This document shows positions 22,028-32,678 of a DNA stretch of 59,111 nt, piece after piece (position 1 is the stretch's first letter; every line of letters begins with the position of its first letter). This stretch comes from Pseudomonas fontis. Its GTDB lineage: Bacteria > Pseudomonadota > Gammaproteobacteria > Pseudomonadales > Pseudomonadaceae. A model generated the notes under the pieces. It saw only the letters and a program-made list of their open reading frames with translations, ran no database searches and was not told the origin of the DNA. The DNA lies in the NCBI RefSeq assembly GCF_028656955.1, contig NZ_JAMDGY010000012.1, forward strand, positions 1 through 59,111, read 5' to 3'. Both the position numbers and the translations under genes were made by a program.

Positions 22028-23710
22028 TCAGCGCACCAGGACGTAGTTTCCGGGGGCGGGGTCCATGGGAGGGTAAGTCGCGCTGCCCAGGGTGGCCTGG
22101 GTGTCGCGTTGAACGCCAGAGCGCTCCTGAATCCAGCTCAACCACTGCGGCCACCAACTGCCGTCCACCTGCTTGGCATCGTAATACCAGGCACGCGGGT
22201 CGCTGCTCAGCCGAGGGTTGTCGACGTAATGCGCCTTGGGGTTGCCCGGCGGGTTGAGAATGCTCTGCACATGCCCGGCATTGGACAGGATGAAACGCCG
22301 GTCGCCGCCCAACAGCAGGGTCGAGCGATACACCGCATCCCACGGGGTAATGTGGTCGTTGCTGCCGGCCACGCTGAAACTGTCCACCGTGACCTTCTGC
22401 AAGTCGATCGGCGTACCGCACACCTCAAGCCCGGAGGCATGCGCCAACGGGTTGTACTTGAAGAAGTCCAGCAGGTCGCCATGCAGCGCCGCAGGCAAGC
22501 GGCTGTTGTCGTTGTTCCAGTAGAGAATGTCGAACGCCGGCGGCGCCTTGCCGAGCAGGTAGTTGTTGACGAAGTAGTTCCAGATCAAATCGTTTGGGCG
22601 CATCCAGGCAAAGACTTTCGACATTTCCCGGCCATCCAGCACGCCATGCTGGTAGGAGCGGCGCTTGGCCGCTTCCAGGGTCTGCTCATCGGCAAACAGG
22701 GTCGCCGGGCTGTCCAGCTGGCTGTCGAGCAGGCTCACCAGGTAGGTTGCGCTGTGCACCCGACGCAGCTGGCGCTTGGCCTGCAAGTGCCCTTGCAGGG
22801 CGGCCATGGTCAAGCCACCGGCGCAGGCGCCAAGCAGGTTGACGTCGCGGCTGCCGGTAATCGAGCGGCAGGCGTTCATGGCTTCCTCGACCGCGGCGAC
22901 ATAGGTCGACAGCCCCCATTCGCGGTGGCGCGGGTCGGGGTTGCGCCAGCTGATCATGAAGGTCTGCAGGCCGTTCTTGAGCATGTACTGGACGAAGCTG
23001 TTCTGCGGGCTGAGGTCGAAGATGTAGAACTTGTTGATCTGCGGCGGCACCACCAGCACCGGGCGCGCGTACTGTTTTTCGCTCATCGGCTTGTACTGGA
23101 TCAGCTCCAGCAGCTCGTTGCGAAACACCACCGCACCCGGGGTGGTGGCGAGGTTGCGACCCACCTCGAAAGCATTGTCGTTGACCTGGCGCGGCATGCC
23201 GTCGTTGTGGCGCAGGTCATCGAGCAGGTGGCTGAAGCCGCGCACCACGCTCAGGCCACCGGAGTTGAACAGCTCCTTGAGCGCCACCGGGTTGAGCAGG
23301 GTGTTGCTCGGCGCCAGGGCGTCATTGAGCAGCGAGAACAGGAAGTGTGCCCGTGCCCGGTCGTCAGGCTTCATCTGGCTTTCATCGATCCACTGGCGGG
23401 TCTGCTTCTGCCAGCTCAGGTAGGCCTGCAAGCTGCGCCGGTAGAACGGGTTCTGGCTCCAGGCCGGGTCATTGAAGCGGTTGTCGCGCGGGCTGGGCTG
23501 GTGCGGCACGTCGCCGAGCAACACGCGCCCCAGTTGCCCGCCGAACGCCAACAGGTGCTTGGCCGTGTGCAGGGGGTGGCGCAGGCTGTGACGGCTGACA
23601 CTGCGCAAGGTCGAGACCAGGTCGCGACCACGCAGGCCAGTGATCGCGCTTTGCACATCGATATAGGTGGCGGGGGCCGAAACCACTCCCTTCGCGGGTT
23701 TGTCTTTCAT
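22028..23710 (-). CDS. phaC2: Class II PHA synthase PhaC2
   Basis: A 560-residue polymerase for medium-chain-length 3-hydroxyacyl-CoA. The lipase-like box GACAGG holds the nucleophilic cysteine; the family stretch VVPPQINKFYIFDLSP and the late SNAGHVQSILNPPGN histidine region are intact. The ATG at 23710 gives MKDKPAKGVV; further upstream in-frame codons are unlikely. It is a paralogue of PhaC1 with phaZ between them. Confidence 0.96.
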   Translation of the reverse strand: MKDKPAKGVVSAPATYIDVQSAITGLRGRDLVSTLRSVSRHSLRHPLHTAKHLLAFGGQLGRVLLGDVPHQPSPRDNRFNDPAWSQNPFYRRSLQAYLSWQKQTRQWIDESQMKPDDRARAHFLFSLLNDALAPSNTLLNPVALKELFNSGGLSVVRGFSHLLDDLRHNDGMPRQVNDNAFEVGRNLATTPGAVVFRNELLELIQYKPMSEKQYARPVLVVPPQINKFYIFDLSPQNSFVQYMLKNGLQTFMISWRNPDPRHREWGLSTYVAAVEEAMNACRSITGSRDVNLLGACAGGLTMAALQGHLQAKRQLRRVHSATYLVSLLDSQLDSPATLFADEQTLEAAKRRSYQHGVLDGREMSKVFAWMRPNDLIWNYFVNNYLLGKAPPAFDILYWNNDNSRLPAALHGDLLDFFKYNPLAHASGLEVCGTPIDLQKVTVDSFSVAGSNDHITPWDAVYRSTLLLGGDRRFILSNAGHVQSILNPPGNPKAHYVDNPRLSSDPRAWYYDAKQVDGSWWPQWLSWIQERSGVQRDTQATLGSATYPPMDPAPGNYVLVR

Positions 23711-23831
23711 CAGGCAACACTCCGTCGTCGAGCCATCAACAAACTGTTCAATGCAAGAGCGACACCAACCCCGGCCAGCGCACTCGCAATACCTGGCGAT
23801 CCTGCCGGGGTGCAAGTGATGGGCGGTGGGG

Positions 23832-24683
23832 TCAGGCGCTCGGGGCGGGCCGTGGGTGCATGACGGCGCGTTGCCGCTCCTGCTGCAGGAATTTCATGAT
23901 GATCGGGGCTACAGCCTCGGCCCGGGTAATCAGAAACAGATGACCATCGTCGATTATGTGTAGCTGGGCATTGGGAATTCGCCAGGCCAGCAGGCGCATA
24001 TTGATCAGCGGGATCAACGGGTCGTCGTCGCCGGCCAGCACCAGGGTCGGTTGCTGGATCTTGTGCAGCCAGTGGATGCTGGTCCAGCCGAGGCCGGCGA
24101 ACAGCTGCCAGTAATAGCCGAGCTTGCCGCCGGAACGCACCTTGGAGGCGTGCGACAGCGCCAGGTCCGGGTCGCGGCGAAAGCTGCCGCCGTAGATCTG
24201 CGGGGCGATGCGAATGACATGCGACGGCTGCACATAGCGTCGCGGGCTGGCCATCAACCACAGCACCTTGGGCTTGCCCGGCACCATCACCGCACCGGCG
24301 GCGGTGGCCGCCAGCACCAGCTTCTTGCAGCGCTCGGGGTAGTCATGGGCGAACTGCTGGGCCAGCGCCCCGCCCCAGGACACCCCGATCACGTTGACCT
24401 GGCCATAGTCGAGGTAATCGAGCATGCGTGCAGTCAGCTTGGCCAGGCCGGGAAACCGGTACGGGTGACGCGGCGTGGACGAGCCACCGACCCCCGGCAC
24501 ATCGAAGGCAATGACTTCCAGGTCCGGGTCGAGTGCCTGGATAAACGGGAATACCAGCTCCAGGTTGGCGCCGATGCCGTTGAAAATGAGCAAAGGCGTC
24601 AAGTGCGGCTTGCCGGGGCGAACCGCGGTGCGGAGGGTCTGGCCATCCAGGTCGACGGTTCGAAAGATGTACGGTTGCGGCAT
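23832..24683 (-). CDS. phaZ: Intracellular PHA depolymerase PhaZ
   Basis: A 283-residue alpha/beta-hydrolase that releases 3-hydroxy acids from the granule. Catalytic serine in GVSWGGALAQ (about residue 102), acid and histidine towards the C terminus (AGDDDPLIP and DDGHLFLI). ATG at 24683 (MPQPYIFRTVDLDGQ) fits the family. It sits between the two synthase genes. Confidence 0.96.
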   Translation of the reverse strand: MPQPYIFRTVDLDGQTLRTAVRPGKPHLTPLLIFNGIGANLELVFPFIQALDPDLEVIAFDVPGVGGSSTPRHPYRFPGLAKLTARMLDYLDYGQVNVIGVSWGGALAQQFAHDYPERCKKLVLAATAAGAVMVPGKPKVLWLMASPRRYVQPSHVIRIAPQIYGGSFRRDPDLALSHASKVRSGGKLGYYWQLFAGLGWTSIHWLHKIQQPTLVLAGDDDPLIPLINMRLLAWRIPNAQLHIIDDGHLFLITRAEAVAPIIMKFLQQERQRAVMHPRPAPSA

Positions 24684-24744
24684 GCGCGTGCCCTGTAGTC
24701 CGTGAAGCACCGCACCCTGGCAAACAGGGCGCGGCGAGCCGTTA

Positions 24745-26424
24745 TCAACGTTCGTGAACGTAGGTCCCTGGCGAGGCTTCGCCGGCCGGGTAGGCCTTGT
24801 TGCCGAAGCTGGCAGGGGCTTTCTTCAGCTTGCCCGAGCGTTCTTCCAGCCAGGTTTGCCAGTACAGCCACCAGGAATCGGTGTGCTTGGTCGAGTTCTC
24901 TTGCCAGTCGGTGGCCAGCGCCGGCATTTCAGTGCTGGTCATGTAGCGCGCCTTGGGGTTGCCCGGCGGGTTGAGGATGCTCTGGATATGCCCGCTGTTG
25001 GACAGCACGAACTCCACCTTGCCGCCAAACAGCTGGGCCGACTTGTAGCACGACTGCCACGGGGTGATGTGATCGTTGGTACCCGCCAGGCAGAAGATAT
25101 CGGCGGTCACCTGCTTGAGGTCGATCGGCGTGCCGCACACTTCCAGTGCATCGGAACGGATCAGTGGGTTGTTTTTGAACATTTCGATCAGGTCGCCGTG
25201 GAAGGCGGCCGGCAGGCGCGTGGTGTCGTTGTTCCAGTAGAGGATGTCGAACACCGGGGGCTCGTTGCCCAGCAGGTAGTTGTTGACCCAGTAGTTCCAG
25301 ATCAGGTCGTTGGGCCGCATCCAGGCAAACACCTTGGCCATGTCGCGGCCTTCGAGCACCCCGGCCTGGTAGGAGTGGCGCTTGGCGGCCTCCAGGGTCT
25401 GTTCGTCGACAAACAGCGCGACCTGGGTGTCCAGGGTGGTGTCGAGCACGCTGACCAGCAGGGTCATGGCGTTGACCTTCTTCTCACCCAGCGCCGCATA
25501 GTGGCCCACCAGCGCGGTGCAGGTGATGCCGCCGGAGCAGGCGCCGAGCATGTTCAGGTCTTTGCTGCCGGTGATCGCCAGCACTGCATCGACGGCTTCC
25601 TTCAGCGCATCGATGTAGGTCGACAGCCCCCACTCGCGCTGCGACTTGGTCGGGTTGCGCCAGCTGACAATGAACGTCTGCACCGTGGCGCGCAGGCAGA
25701 AGCGCGCCAGGCTCTTCTCCGGGCTGAGGTCGAATACGTAGAACTTGTTGATCTGCGGTGGCACCACCAGCAGCGGGCGCTCATGCACCTGTTCGGTGAT
25801 CGGGCGGTACTGGATCAGCTCCAGCACGTCGTTGCGAAACACCACCGAACCTTCGCTGGTGCCCAGGTTCTTGCCGACCTCGAAGGCCTCCATGTTCACC
25901 TGGCTGGGCATGCCGCCGTTGTGCACCATGTCCTTGGCGAGGTTCGACAGGCCGTCGAGCAGGCTCTTGCCGCCGGTCTCGAAGAAGCGCTTGACCGCCG
26001 CCGGGTTGGCCGCCGTGTTGGTCGGCGCCATGGCCTCGGTCATCAGGTTGATGACGAAGTGGCCGCGGCTGATGTCCTGGTCGGACAGGTTGCTGCTGCC
26101 GATCCAGTCATGCAGCTCCTTGCGCCAGGCCAGGTAGGTCTGCAGGTAGCGGCGATACAGGGGGTTCTGGTTCCAGGCCGGGTCGCTGAAGCGACGGTCG
26201 TCGCCCTCGGGTTGCAGGCTGGACTTGCCGAAGATCACATCCTTGAGTTCCATGCCGAAATGCGCGACATGCTTGGCACTGTGCAGCGGTTGACGAATGG
26301 CCTGGCGCAGCACCATTCGAGCAGAAGTCAGCAAATCCTTGCGGCGCAAGCCTATGACCGGGTTCAGACCCAGGGTGTTTTCCGAGGCTTGGCGCTGCAG
26401 GTCATCGTTATTCTTGTTACTCAT
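24745..26424 (-). CDS. phaC1: Class II PHA synthase PhaC1
   Basis: A 559-residue synthase. The nucleophile box is GACSGG, and LVVPPQINKFYVFDLSP and SNSGHIQSILNPPGN are conserved. It is the first gene of the phaC1-phaZ-phaC2-phaD run and starts MSNKNNDDLQRQASENTLGL as recalled for P. putida. Its promoter lies in the 351 bases before it. Confidence 0.97.
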   Translation of the reverse strand: MSNKNNDDLQRQASENTLGLNPVIGLRRKDLLTSARMVLRQAIRQPLHSAKHVAHFGMELKDVIFGKSSLQPEGDDRRFSDPAWNQNPLYRRYLQTYLAWRKELHDWIGSSNLSDQDISRGHFVINLMTEAMAPTNTAANPAAVKRFFETGGKSLLDGLSNLAKDMVHNGGMPSQVNMEAFEVGKNLGTSEGSVVFRNDVLELIQYRPITEQVHERPLLVVPPQINKFYVFDLSPEKSLARFCLRATVQTFIVSWRNPTKSQREWGLSTYIDALKEAVDAVLAITGSKDLNMLGACSGGITCTALVGHYAALGEKKVNAMTLLVSVLDTTLDTQVALFVDEQTLEAAKRHSYQAGVLEGRDMAKVFAWMRPNDLIWNYWVNNYLLGNEPPVFDILYWNNDTTRLPAAFHGDLIEMFKNNPLIRSDALEVCGTPIDLKQVTADIFCLAGTNDHITPWQSCYKSAQLFGGKVEFVLSNSGHIQSILNPPGNPKARYMTSTEMPALATDWQENSTKHTDSWWLYWQTWLEERSGKLKKAPASFGNKAYPAGEASPGTYVHER

Positions 26425-26775
26425 CTACGACGCTCCGTTGTCCTGAGACGAGTACCGGTTGTGCTGTGGGCGATACACAGACGAATGCCCGGTACTACTG
26501 CTCGGGTGACCAGTGATAACGAACTGCGGTCCTGCGGCCGGATGCAAACGACGATGAGCATTGCGGGGTTGTTCTGCGTGTGAAGACAGCCTGCTTTCGC
26601 TCGCGACCTCTACATTCCGGCCAGATCCCTGCGTGCTGACAATGCAGGGAGCTTGCCATATCCATTGGTTACCCGACTTTCCAGTGTTGCGCAAGCCGGC
26701 CAATCATTGGCCGGTGCCAGTGGCATTCAAGCAGATTGATTTAGAAAATGCGCTCTAATCAGGAAGAGTAGCGGG
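26425..26775 (-). promoter_or_regulatory. phaC1 upstream region
   Basis: 351 bases without a supported gene, between phaC1 and the DUF971 gene, which is on the same strand. A perfect palindrome CCGGCCAATCATTGGCCGG lies at 26696-26714. The minus-strand sequence holds the phaC1 promoter and presumably the PhaD site, which I could not place with confidence. Confidence 0.5.
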
Positions 26776-27153
26776 CTAGAGCATCAACTTGATGACAGAC
26801 TCGGACGGATCGCGGGATTTTCCTGCCGCGCGCAACTCGTCGAGGTAGTCGGCCCACAGTTCCTCCTGACGCAGGCACAGCTGCTCCAGGTATTCCCAGG
26901 TGAACAGGCCGCTGTCATGGCCGTCGTCGAAGGTCAGTTTCAGTGCGTACTGGCCGGCGGGCTCGATCTGCGTCAGGCCGACGCCGAGCTTGCCGTATTG
27001 CAGGATGGGGTTGCCATGGCCCTGGACCTCGGCGGAAGGGGAGTGCACGCGCAGCAGCTCTGCGGGCAGGTGGTAGACCTCGTCGGGCCCGTAGGTCAGG
27101 CTCAGGGTCTTGGAGGCTTTGTGCAGGTTGATGCCGGTAGGAAGACGAGCCAT
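26776..27153 (-). CDS. DUF971 family protein
   Basis: A 125-residue protein of the DUF971 (gamma-butyrobetaine hydroxylase N-terminal-like) family. It carries the pattern LSLTYGPDEVYHLPAELLRVHSPSAEVQGHG, then FDDGHDSGLFTWEYL. A zinc- or iron-cluster-related role has been suggested for relatives but is not established. In pseudomonads it typically sits after hslU, as here (45-base gap with a hairpin). Confidence 0.85.
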   Translation of the reverse strand: MARLPTGINLHKASKTLSLTYGPDEVYHLPAELLRVHSPSAEVQGHGNPILQYGKLGVGLTQIEPAGQYALKLTFDDGHDSGLFTWEYLEQLCLRQEELWADYLDELRAAGKSRDPSESVIKLML

Positions 27154-27160
27154 AAAGTTC

Positions 27161-27180
27161 AGGGCCGCTTGCGCGGCCCT
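27161..27180 (-). terminator. GC hairpin between hslU and DUF971 gene
   Basis: Perfect 8-bp stem AGGGCCGC-TTGC-GCGGCCCT just after the hslU stop. No good T-run follows on the minus strand (CTGAACTTTATG), so it may pause or partly end transcription, or stabilise the hslVU mRNA. Confidence 0.5.
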
Positions 27181-27198
27181 GCCGTAGTCAGTGATGAC

Positions 27199-28536
27199 TT
27201 ACAGAATATAACGAGAAAGGTCTTCGTTTTGCGCCAATTCGCCGAGGTGGCTGTTGACGTACTCGGCGTCGATGCGGATCGGCGACTCGCTGTGCGCGCT
27301 GGCCAGGTCGCCGGCGCTGAACGACACCTCTTCGAGCAGGCGCTCGAGCAGGGTGTGCAGGCGACGGGCACCGATGTTCTCGGTCTTCTCGTTGACCTGC
27401 CAGGCGATCTCGGCCAGGCGCTTGATGCCTTCCGGGGCGAACTCGATGTTCAGGCCTTCGGTTTTCAGCAGCTCGCGGTACTGCTCGGTGAGTGAAGCAT
27501 GCGGCTCGCTGAGGATGCGCTCGAAGTCTTCAGGGGTCAGCGCCTTGAGTTCGACACGGATCGGCAGACGGCCTTGCAGCTCGGGCACCAGGTCGCTCGG
27601 CTTGCTCAGGTGGAACGCACCGGAGGCGATGAACAGGATGTGGTCGGTCTTGACCATGCCCAGCTTGGTGTTCACCGTGCAGCCTTCGATCAGCGGCAGC
27701 AGGTCGCGCTGTACGCCTTCACGGGAGACATCGGCGCCGCCGACGTTGCCACGCTTGGCCACTTTGTCGATTTCGTCGATGAACACGATGCCGTGCTGCT
27801 CGACCGCTTCCAGGGCCTTGGCCTTGAGTTCTTCCTCGTTGACCAGGCGCCCGGCTTCTTCGTCACGCACCAGCTTGAGCGCTTCCTTGACCTTGAGCTT
27901 GCGGCTCTTGCGCTTGCCCTTGCCCATGTTGGCGAAGAGGTTCTGCAGCTGGTTGGTCATCTCTTCCATGCCCGGAGGCGCGGAAATGTCGACGCCAACG
28001 GCTTCAGCGACTTCGATCTCGATTTCCTTGTCGTCCAGCTGGCCTTCGCGCAGGCGCTTGCGGAACAGCTGACGGGTGTTGGAGTCGCTGCTGCTGACCG
28101 TGTCTTCGTTGAAGCCGGTGCGTGCCGGTGGCAGCAGGGCGTCGAGGATGCGGTCTTCGGCGGCGTCTTCGGCGCGGTGACGCACGCGGACCATCTCTTG
28201 CTCGCGCAGCAGCTTGATCGCGGCGTCGGCCAGGTCACGGATGATCGACTCGACATCACGGCCGACATAGCCGACTTCGGTGAACTTGGTCGCTTCGACC
28301 TTGATGAACGGGGCGTTGGCCAGTTTGGCCAGGCGCCGGGCGATTTCGGTCTTGCCGACGCCGGTCGGGCCGATCATCAGGATGTTCTTCGGGGTCACTT
28401 CCACGCGCAGCTCGGCCGGCAGCTGCATGCGGCGCCAGCGGTTGCGCAGGGCGATGGCGACGGCGCGCTTGGCATCGTCCTGGCCGATGATGTGGCGGTT
28501 GAGTTCGTGAACGATTTCGCGGGGGGTCATGGACAT
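27199..28536 (-). CDS. hslU: HslU, ATPase of the HslUV protease
   Basis: A 445-residue AAA+ unfoldase. Walker A is [12 protein letters not shown] (about residue 58), Walker [14 protein letters not shown], and the C terminus ends in DLSRYIL, which docks into HslV. An I domain with acidic and basic runs ([16 protein letters not shown]) lies between. It feeds substrates to the HslV chamber and is encoded 78 bases after hslV. Confidence 0.97.
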   Translation of the reverse strand: MSMTPREIVHELNRHIIGQDDAKRAVAIALRNRWRRMQLPAELRVEVTPKNILMIGPTGVGKTEIARRLAKLANAPFIKVEATKFTEVGYVGRDVESIIRDLADAAIKLLREQEMVRVRHRAEDAAEDRILDALLPPARTGFNEDTVSSSDSNTRQLFRKRLREGQLDDKEIEIEVAEAVGVDISAPPGMEEMTNQLQNLFANMGKGKRKSRKLKVKEALKLVRDEEAGRLVNEEELKAKALEAVEQHGIVFIDEIDKVAKRGNVGGADVSREGVQRDLLPLIEGCTVNTKLGMVKTDHILFIASGAFHLSKPSDLVPELQGRLPIRVELKALTPEDFERILSEPHASLTEQYRELLKTEGLNIEFAPEGIKRLAEIAWQVNEKTENIGARRLHTLLERLLEEVSFSAGDLASAHSESPIRIDAEYVNSHLGELAQNEDLSRYIL

Positions 28537-28614
28537 GGTGATGTCGGTCCTGTGGGCACGGGTGGATCAGCGTGGGAAAGCCCGACCGTCGGGGTCGGGC
28601 GCCAGAACAGCTGA

Positions 28615-29145
28615 TTACTCGGCCAGGTCCTGCTCCTCGATGGTCAGGTTGTGGTTGGTGAACACGCAGATGTCGCCGGCGATGTTCAGGGCGGCTTCGG
28701 TGATTTCACGGGCCGAGAGGTCGGTTTTCTGCAACAGGGCGCGGGCTGCGGCCTGGGCGTAGCCGCCACCGGAGCCCATGGCGATCAGGCCGTCTTCGGG
28801 TTCGACGACGTCACCGTTGCCGGTGATGATCAGCGAGGCGTCCTTGTTGGCGACGGCCAGCATGGCTTCCAGGCGGCTCAGGGAACGGTCGGTACGCCAT
28901 TCCTTGGCCAGCTCGACGGCGGCGCGGACCAGGTGGCCCTGGTGCTTTTCAAGTTGGCCTTCGAAACGTTCGAACAGGGTGAAGGCGTCGGCGGTGGCAC
29001 CGGCGAAGCCGGCGATGACCTGGCCGTGGTACAGGCGACGAACCTTTTTGGCGTTGCCTTTCATCACGGTGTTGCCGAGGGAAACCTGGCCGTCGCCACC
29101 CATGACGACTTTGCCGTGGCGACGAACTGAAACGATGGTGGTCAA
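28615..29145 (-). CDS. hslV: HslV, peptidase of the HslUV protease
   Basis: A 176-residue proteasome-like peptidase. The TTG at 29145 is chosen because it places the catalytic N-terminal threonine right after the initiator ([20 protein letters not shown]) and GGAG lies eight bases upstream; an ATG-initiated longer form would bury the nucleophile. The non-ATG start is itself informative. First gene of hslV-hslU. Confidence 0.96.
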   Translation of the reverse strand: MTTIVSVRRHGKVVMGGDGQVSLGNTVMKGNAKKVRRLYHGQVIAGFAGATADAFTLFERFEGQLEKHQGHLVRAAVELAKEWRTDRSLSRLEAMLAVANKDASLIITGNGDVVEPEDGLIAMGSGGGYAQAAARALLQKTDLSAREITEAALNIAGDICVFTNHNLTIEEQDLAE

Positions 29146-29254
29146 GGGAGAGTCTCCACGCAGCGGGGCGAAAATGCCTGATGCAGACTCATATGGGGGT
29201 GGTAGGGAAGATTTCAACCGTGATGGACAGACGGCAAATGCTCAGCACCGATCC

Positions 29255-29344
29255 CTGTGGGAGCCGGCCTTGCCGGCGATGGGCCGCTTGGCGGCCCCAT
29301 TGGCAAGGCTGTGCCTTGCATCGCCGGCAAGGCCGGCTCCCACA
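29255..29344. repeat. REP pair (inverted) between hslV and pyrC'
   Basis: Opposed units 'gtgggagccggccttgccgg' and 'gccggcaaggccggctcccac' with about 45 bases between. The spacer has its own short GGGCCGC/GCGGCCC palindrome. Confidence 0.9.
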
Positions 29345-29378
29345 GTGAGGGGGTCGGGCCACTCCCTTTGGCTGTGGA

Positions 29379-30650
29379 TCAGGCCTCGTGGGAAATGTGC
29401 CCGTCGACCAAGGTATAACGCACTGCGCTCGGCAGGCAGTGGCCGATGAACGGGCAATTGTCGCCCTTGGAGCGCCACTGCTCACCCGCCACCGTCGAGG
29501 CTTTCGGGTCGAACAGCACCAGGTCCGCCGCACCGCCGACCTTCAACTGACCCGCCGGCAAACGCAGCGCATCGGCCGGGCCGCTGGACAAACGTTGCAA
29601 CAAAGTCGCGAGGTCGAGCAGGCCGTCTTCCACCAGGATCATCGCCAGCGGCAGCAACAGCTCGACGCTGCTGATACCCGGTTCGGTGGCGCCGAACGGT
29701 GCCAGCTTGGCATCGCGCTCGTGCGGCTGGTGATGGCTGGAGATGGCCTGGATGACGCCCGACTTCACCGCTTCACGCAGACCGTCACGGTCGGCCTGGG
29801 TGCGCAGCGGCGGCTGCACGTGGTACAGGCTGGAGAAGTCCACCAGCGCCTGGTCGGTGAGGATCAACTGATACAGCGCCACATCGGCGGTGACCGGCAG
29901 GCCGCGGGCCTGGGCCTGTTCGATTAGCTTGGCGCCACGGGCACTGGTCAGCTGGCTGAAGTGCGCGCGCACGCCGGTCTGCTCAACCAGCAGCAGGTCA
30001 CGGGCCAGGGCCACGGTCTCGGCGGTTTCCGGAATGCCCGGCAGGCCGAGGAAGCTGGCCATGGCGCCTTCGTGGGCCAGGCCGTCCTGGGCCAGGTCAC
30101 GGTCCTGGGAGTGGAAGATCACCGTCAGGTCGAAGGTCGCAGCGTATTCCAGCGCCCGGCACAGGGTACGGGTGTTGGCAAAGCTCTTCAGGCCATTGCC
30201 GAAGGCCACGCAGCCGGCGTCGCGCAGGGCGATCAGCTCGGCCAGTTGCTCGCCTTCCAGGCCCTTGCTCAGTGCCCCGATCGGGAACACCTTGCTGTGC
30301 CCGGCTTCGCGGGCACGGTCGAGGATCAGTTCGGCCACTGCCGACACGTCCAGCACCGGCTTGGTCTGCGGTGGGCAGCACAGGCTGGTGACGCCACCGG
30401 CAGCGGCGGCGCGGGTTTCGCTGGCGATGCTGCCCTTGCGGCTGTAGCCCGGCTCGCGCAGGGCGACGTTGAGGTCGACCAGGCCCGGTGCGGCCACCAG
30501 GCCGTCGGCTTGCAGCGTGCGCGCAGGCGTGAAGCCGGCAGGCGCTGCGCCAATGGCGATGATCTTGCCGGCATCGATATGCAGGTCGCTGACCTGGTCC
30601 AGGCCGCTGCTGGGGTCGATGACCCGGGCGCCGAGGATACTGAGGGTCAC
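29379..30650 (-). CDS. Dihydroorotase-like structural subunit PyrC' of ATCase
   Basis: A 423-residue member of the dihydroorotase fold that appears inactive. Active enzymes have DxHxHxR; here the matching stretch is [12 protein letters not shown], so both metal-binding histidines are lost, and the carbamylated-lysine region reads AFGNGLKSF. In pseudomonads PyrC' is a structural partner of PyrB in the dodecameric aspartate transcarbamoylase. It overlaps pyrB by four bases, consistent with equal amounts of both subunits. Confidence 0.93.
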   Translation of the reverse strand: MTLSILGARVIDPSSGLDQVSDLHIDAGKIIAIGAAPAGFTPARTLQADGLVAAPGLVDLNVALREPGYSRKGSIASETRAAAAGGVTSLCCPPQTKPVLDVSAVAELILDRAREAGHSKVFPIGALSKGLEGEQLAELIALRDAGCVAFGNGLKSFANTRTLCRALEYAATFDLTVIFHSQDRDLAQDGLAHEGAMASFLGLPGIPETAETVALARDLLLVEQTGVRAHFSQLTSARGAKLIEQAQARGLPVTADVALYQLILTDQALVDFSSLYHVQPPLRTQADRDGLREAVKSGVIQAISSHHQPHERDAKLAPFGATEPGISSVELLLPLAMILVEDGLLDLATLLQRLSSGPADALRLPAGQLKVGGAADLVLFDPKASTVAGEQWRSKGDNCPFIGHCLPSAVRYTLVDGHISHEA

Positions 30651-31651
30651 TGGGCGTTCTCCTGCTCGAATTGACGTTGGGCGTTCTGCCCGCTCATGGC
30701 CATGGACAACACCGCCATGCGCACCGCGATGCCGTAGGTGACCTGGTTGAGGATCACCGAGTGCGGGCCGTCGGCTACCGCCGATTCGATCTCCACCCCC
30801 CGGTTGATCGGCCCCGGGTGCATGACGATGGCGTCCGGCTTGGCGCCGGCCAGGCGTGCGGTGGTCAGGCCGAACAGGCGGTAGAACTCGCCTTCGCTCG
30901 GCAGCAGGCCGCCGGCCATGCGCTCGCGCTGCAGGCGCAGCATGATCACCACGTCGACGTCCTTGAGGCCTTGCTCAAGGTCGGTGTAGACCTTCACGCC
31001 GTACTGCTCGATACCGATCGGCAGCAGGGTTTTCGGGCCGATCACGCGGATGTCCGGGCAACCCAGGGTCTTCAGCGCGAGCATGTTCGAACGTGCCACC
31101 CGCGAGTGCAGGATGTCGCCGACGATGGCCACCGAGAGGTTCTCGAAGCCACCCTTGTGCCGACGAATGGTGAGCATGTCGAGCATGCCCTGGGTCGGGT
31201 GGGCGTGGCGGCCGTCGCCGCCGTTGATGATCGCCACCTCCGGGCACACGTGCTCGGCAATGAAGTGCGCAGCACCCGAGTCGCCGTGGCGCACGACGAA
31301 CATGTCGGCGGCCATGGCCTCAAGGTTGCGCAGGGTGTCGAACAGGGTCTCGCCCTTGCTGGTCGAAGAGGTCGACACGTTCAACGTGATCACGTCGGCC
31401 GACAGCCGCTGGGCCGCCAGTTCGAAAGTGGTACGGGTACGCGTGGAGTTTTCGAAGAACACGTTGCACACGGTCTTGCCGCGCAGCAGCGGGACTTTCT
31501 TGACCGCCCGGGCACCGACTTCAAGGAACGAGTCGGCGGTGTCGAGGATTTCGGTCAACAGCTCGCGGGGCAAACCGTCGAGCGAGAGGAAGTGGCGTAG
31601 CTGGCCCTGATCATTGAGCTGCAGCGGGCGCTTGGCGTCGATTGGCGTCAT
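30647..31651 (-). CDS. pyrB: Aspartate carbamoyltransferase catalytic chain
   Basis: A 334-residue enzyme making carbamoyl-aspartate in pyrimidine synthesis. The carbamoyl-phosphate motif [13 protein letters not shown] and the later [11 protein letters not shown] are intact. Its extra N-terminal segment of about 30 residues is typical of the Pseudomonas class A enzyme and carries the regulatory nucleotide site. Expressed with pyrR (12 bases upstream) and pyrC'. Confidence 0.97.
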   Translation of the reverse strand: MTPIDAKRPLQLNDQGQLRHFLSLDGLPRELLTEILDTADSFLEVGARAVKKVPLLRGKTVCNVFFENSTRTRTTFELAAQRLSADVITLNVSTSSTSKGETLFDTLRNLEAMAADMFVVRHGDSGAAHFIAEHVCPEVAIINGGDGRHAHPTQGMLDMLTIRRHKGGFENLSVAIVGDILHSRVARSNMLALKTLGCPDIRVIGPKTLLPIGIEQYGVKVYTDLEQGLKDVDVVIMLRLQRERMAGGLLPSEGEFYRLFGLTTARLAGAKPDAIVMHPGPINRGVEIESAVADGPHSVILNQVTYGIAVRMAVLSMAMSGQNAQRQFEQENAQ

Positions 31652-31663
31652 CGCGGGGGACTC

Positions 31664-32182
31664 TTAAAGGGCGGAAGCGGAAGCGAGGTCCTGGCGCTCG
31701 AGGGCGAGCGGGGCGGGGCCGAGCAATTTTACCCGTTCATGGGCAGCCAGCGACAGGGTGGCACCGACCACATTCGGCCGGATCGGCAGTTCGCCGGCGT
31801 CCAGGTCGAGCAGGCACACCAGGGTCACGCTGGCCGGGCGGCCATAATCGAACAGTTCGTTGAGGGCGGCGCGGATGGTCCGCCCGCTCATCAGCACGTC
31901 GTCCACCAGCACCAGGTGCTGGCCTTCGATCTCGAACGGCAACGAGGACGGGCGCACCTGCGGGTGCAGGCCGTTCTGGCTGAAGTCATCGCGGTAGAAC
32001 GATACGTCGAGGGTGCCGAGGGCAGCGTCGCTGCCCAGTTCGGCCAGCAGCGCCTGGGCAACCCAGATACCGCCGGTGTGAATGCCGATGAAGCGCGGCT
32101 CGCTGATGTTGCGGCGGGCCAGGTGGGCGCGCAGGTCGACGGCCATCTGCCGGATCAGTTCGGCGGGATTGGGTAAGCTCAT
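31664..32182 (-). CDS. pyrR: PyrR bifunctional regulator / uracil phosphoribosyltransferase
   Basis: A 172-residue phosphoribosyltransferase-fold protein. The PRPP loop [18 protein letters not shown] is intact. In Gram-positives PyrR attenuates pyr mRNA; in pseudomonads it lies directly before pyrB and has been linked to pyr regulation, but the mechanism is less clear. I saw no obvious attenuator hairpin in the short gaps around it. Confidence 0.93.
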   Translation of the reverse strand: MSLPNPAELIRQMAVDLRAHLARRNISEPRFIGIHTGGIWVAQALLAELGSDAALGTLDVSFYRDDFSQNGLHPQVRPSSLPFEIEGQHLVLVDDVLMSGRTIRAALNELFDYGRPASVTLVCLLDLDAGELPIRPNVVGATLSLAAHERVKLLGPAPLALERQDLASASAL

Positions 32183-32237
32183 GCTTGCTCCTCAAAGGGC
32201 CGGGAGCACTGGGCTGGCCCGGCGGTAAAACCGGTGA

Positions 32238-32678
32238 TCAGGATTGCAACTGCCCGGCATTGGCCTCCAGCCAGCCTTGCAGGAGCAGGGCGGCGGCGAT
32301 GGCATCGACCGGGTTGTCGCGGTAACTGCCGCGCTGACCGCCACGGGCCATGCGCTCGCCCTTGGCTTCGAAGGTGGTCAGGCGTTCATCGTGGGTGTGC
32401 ACAGGCAGGTTGAAACGACCGTTCAGGCGGCGGGCGAACTTTTCGGCGCGTTCGCTCATTTCGCTCGGGGTGCCGTCCATGTTCAACGGCAGGCCGACGA
32501 CCAGGGCGTCGGGTTTCCATTCCTTGATCAGTTTTTCCATCTGGGTCCAGTCCGGCGTGCCGTTCTGGGCCTTGAGGGTGCACAGCTCGCGGGCCTGGCC
32601 GGTGATCACCTGGCCAACGGCGACGCCGATCTGGCGGCTGCCGTAGTCGAAGCCCAGCAGGAGGCGGATCGCGGCCAT
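32238..32678 (-). CDS. ruvX: Holliday-junction resolvase-like RuvX (YqgF)
   Basis: A 146-residue RNase H-fold nuclease. It begins with LLGFDYGSRQIGVAVGQ, holding the first catalytic aspartate, then VVGLPLNMDGTPSEMSE and the late DERLTTFEA. It is implicated in 16S rRNA 5'-end processing in E. coli. Its start overlaps the algH stop by one base. Confidence 0.95.
   Translation of the reverse strand: MAAIRLLLGFDYGSRQIGVAVGQVITGQARELCTLKAQNGTPDWTQMEKLIKEWKPDALVVGLPLNMDGTPSEMSERAEKFARRLNGRFNLPVHTHDERLTTFEAKGERMARGGQRGSYRDNPVDAIAAALLLQGWLEANAGQLQS

Noticed and set aside
26696..26714. Palindrome CCGGCCAATCATTGGCCGG as the PhaD operator or a terminator
   Set aside because: It lies far upstream of phaC1, has no T-run, and I could not find a matching site before phaI. 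It is recorded only within the phaC1 upstream region.
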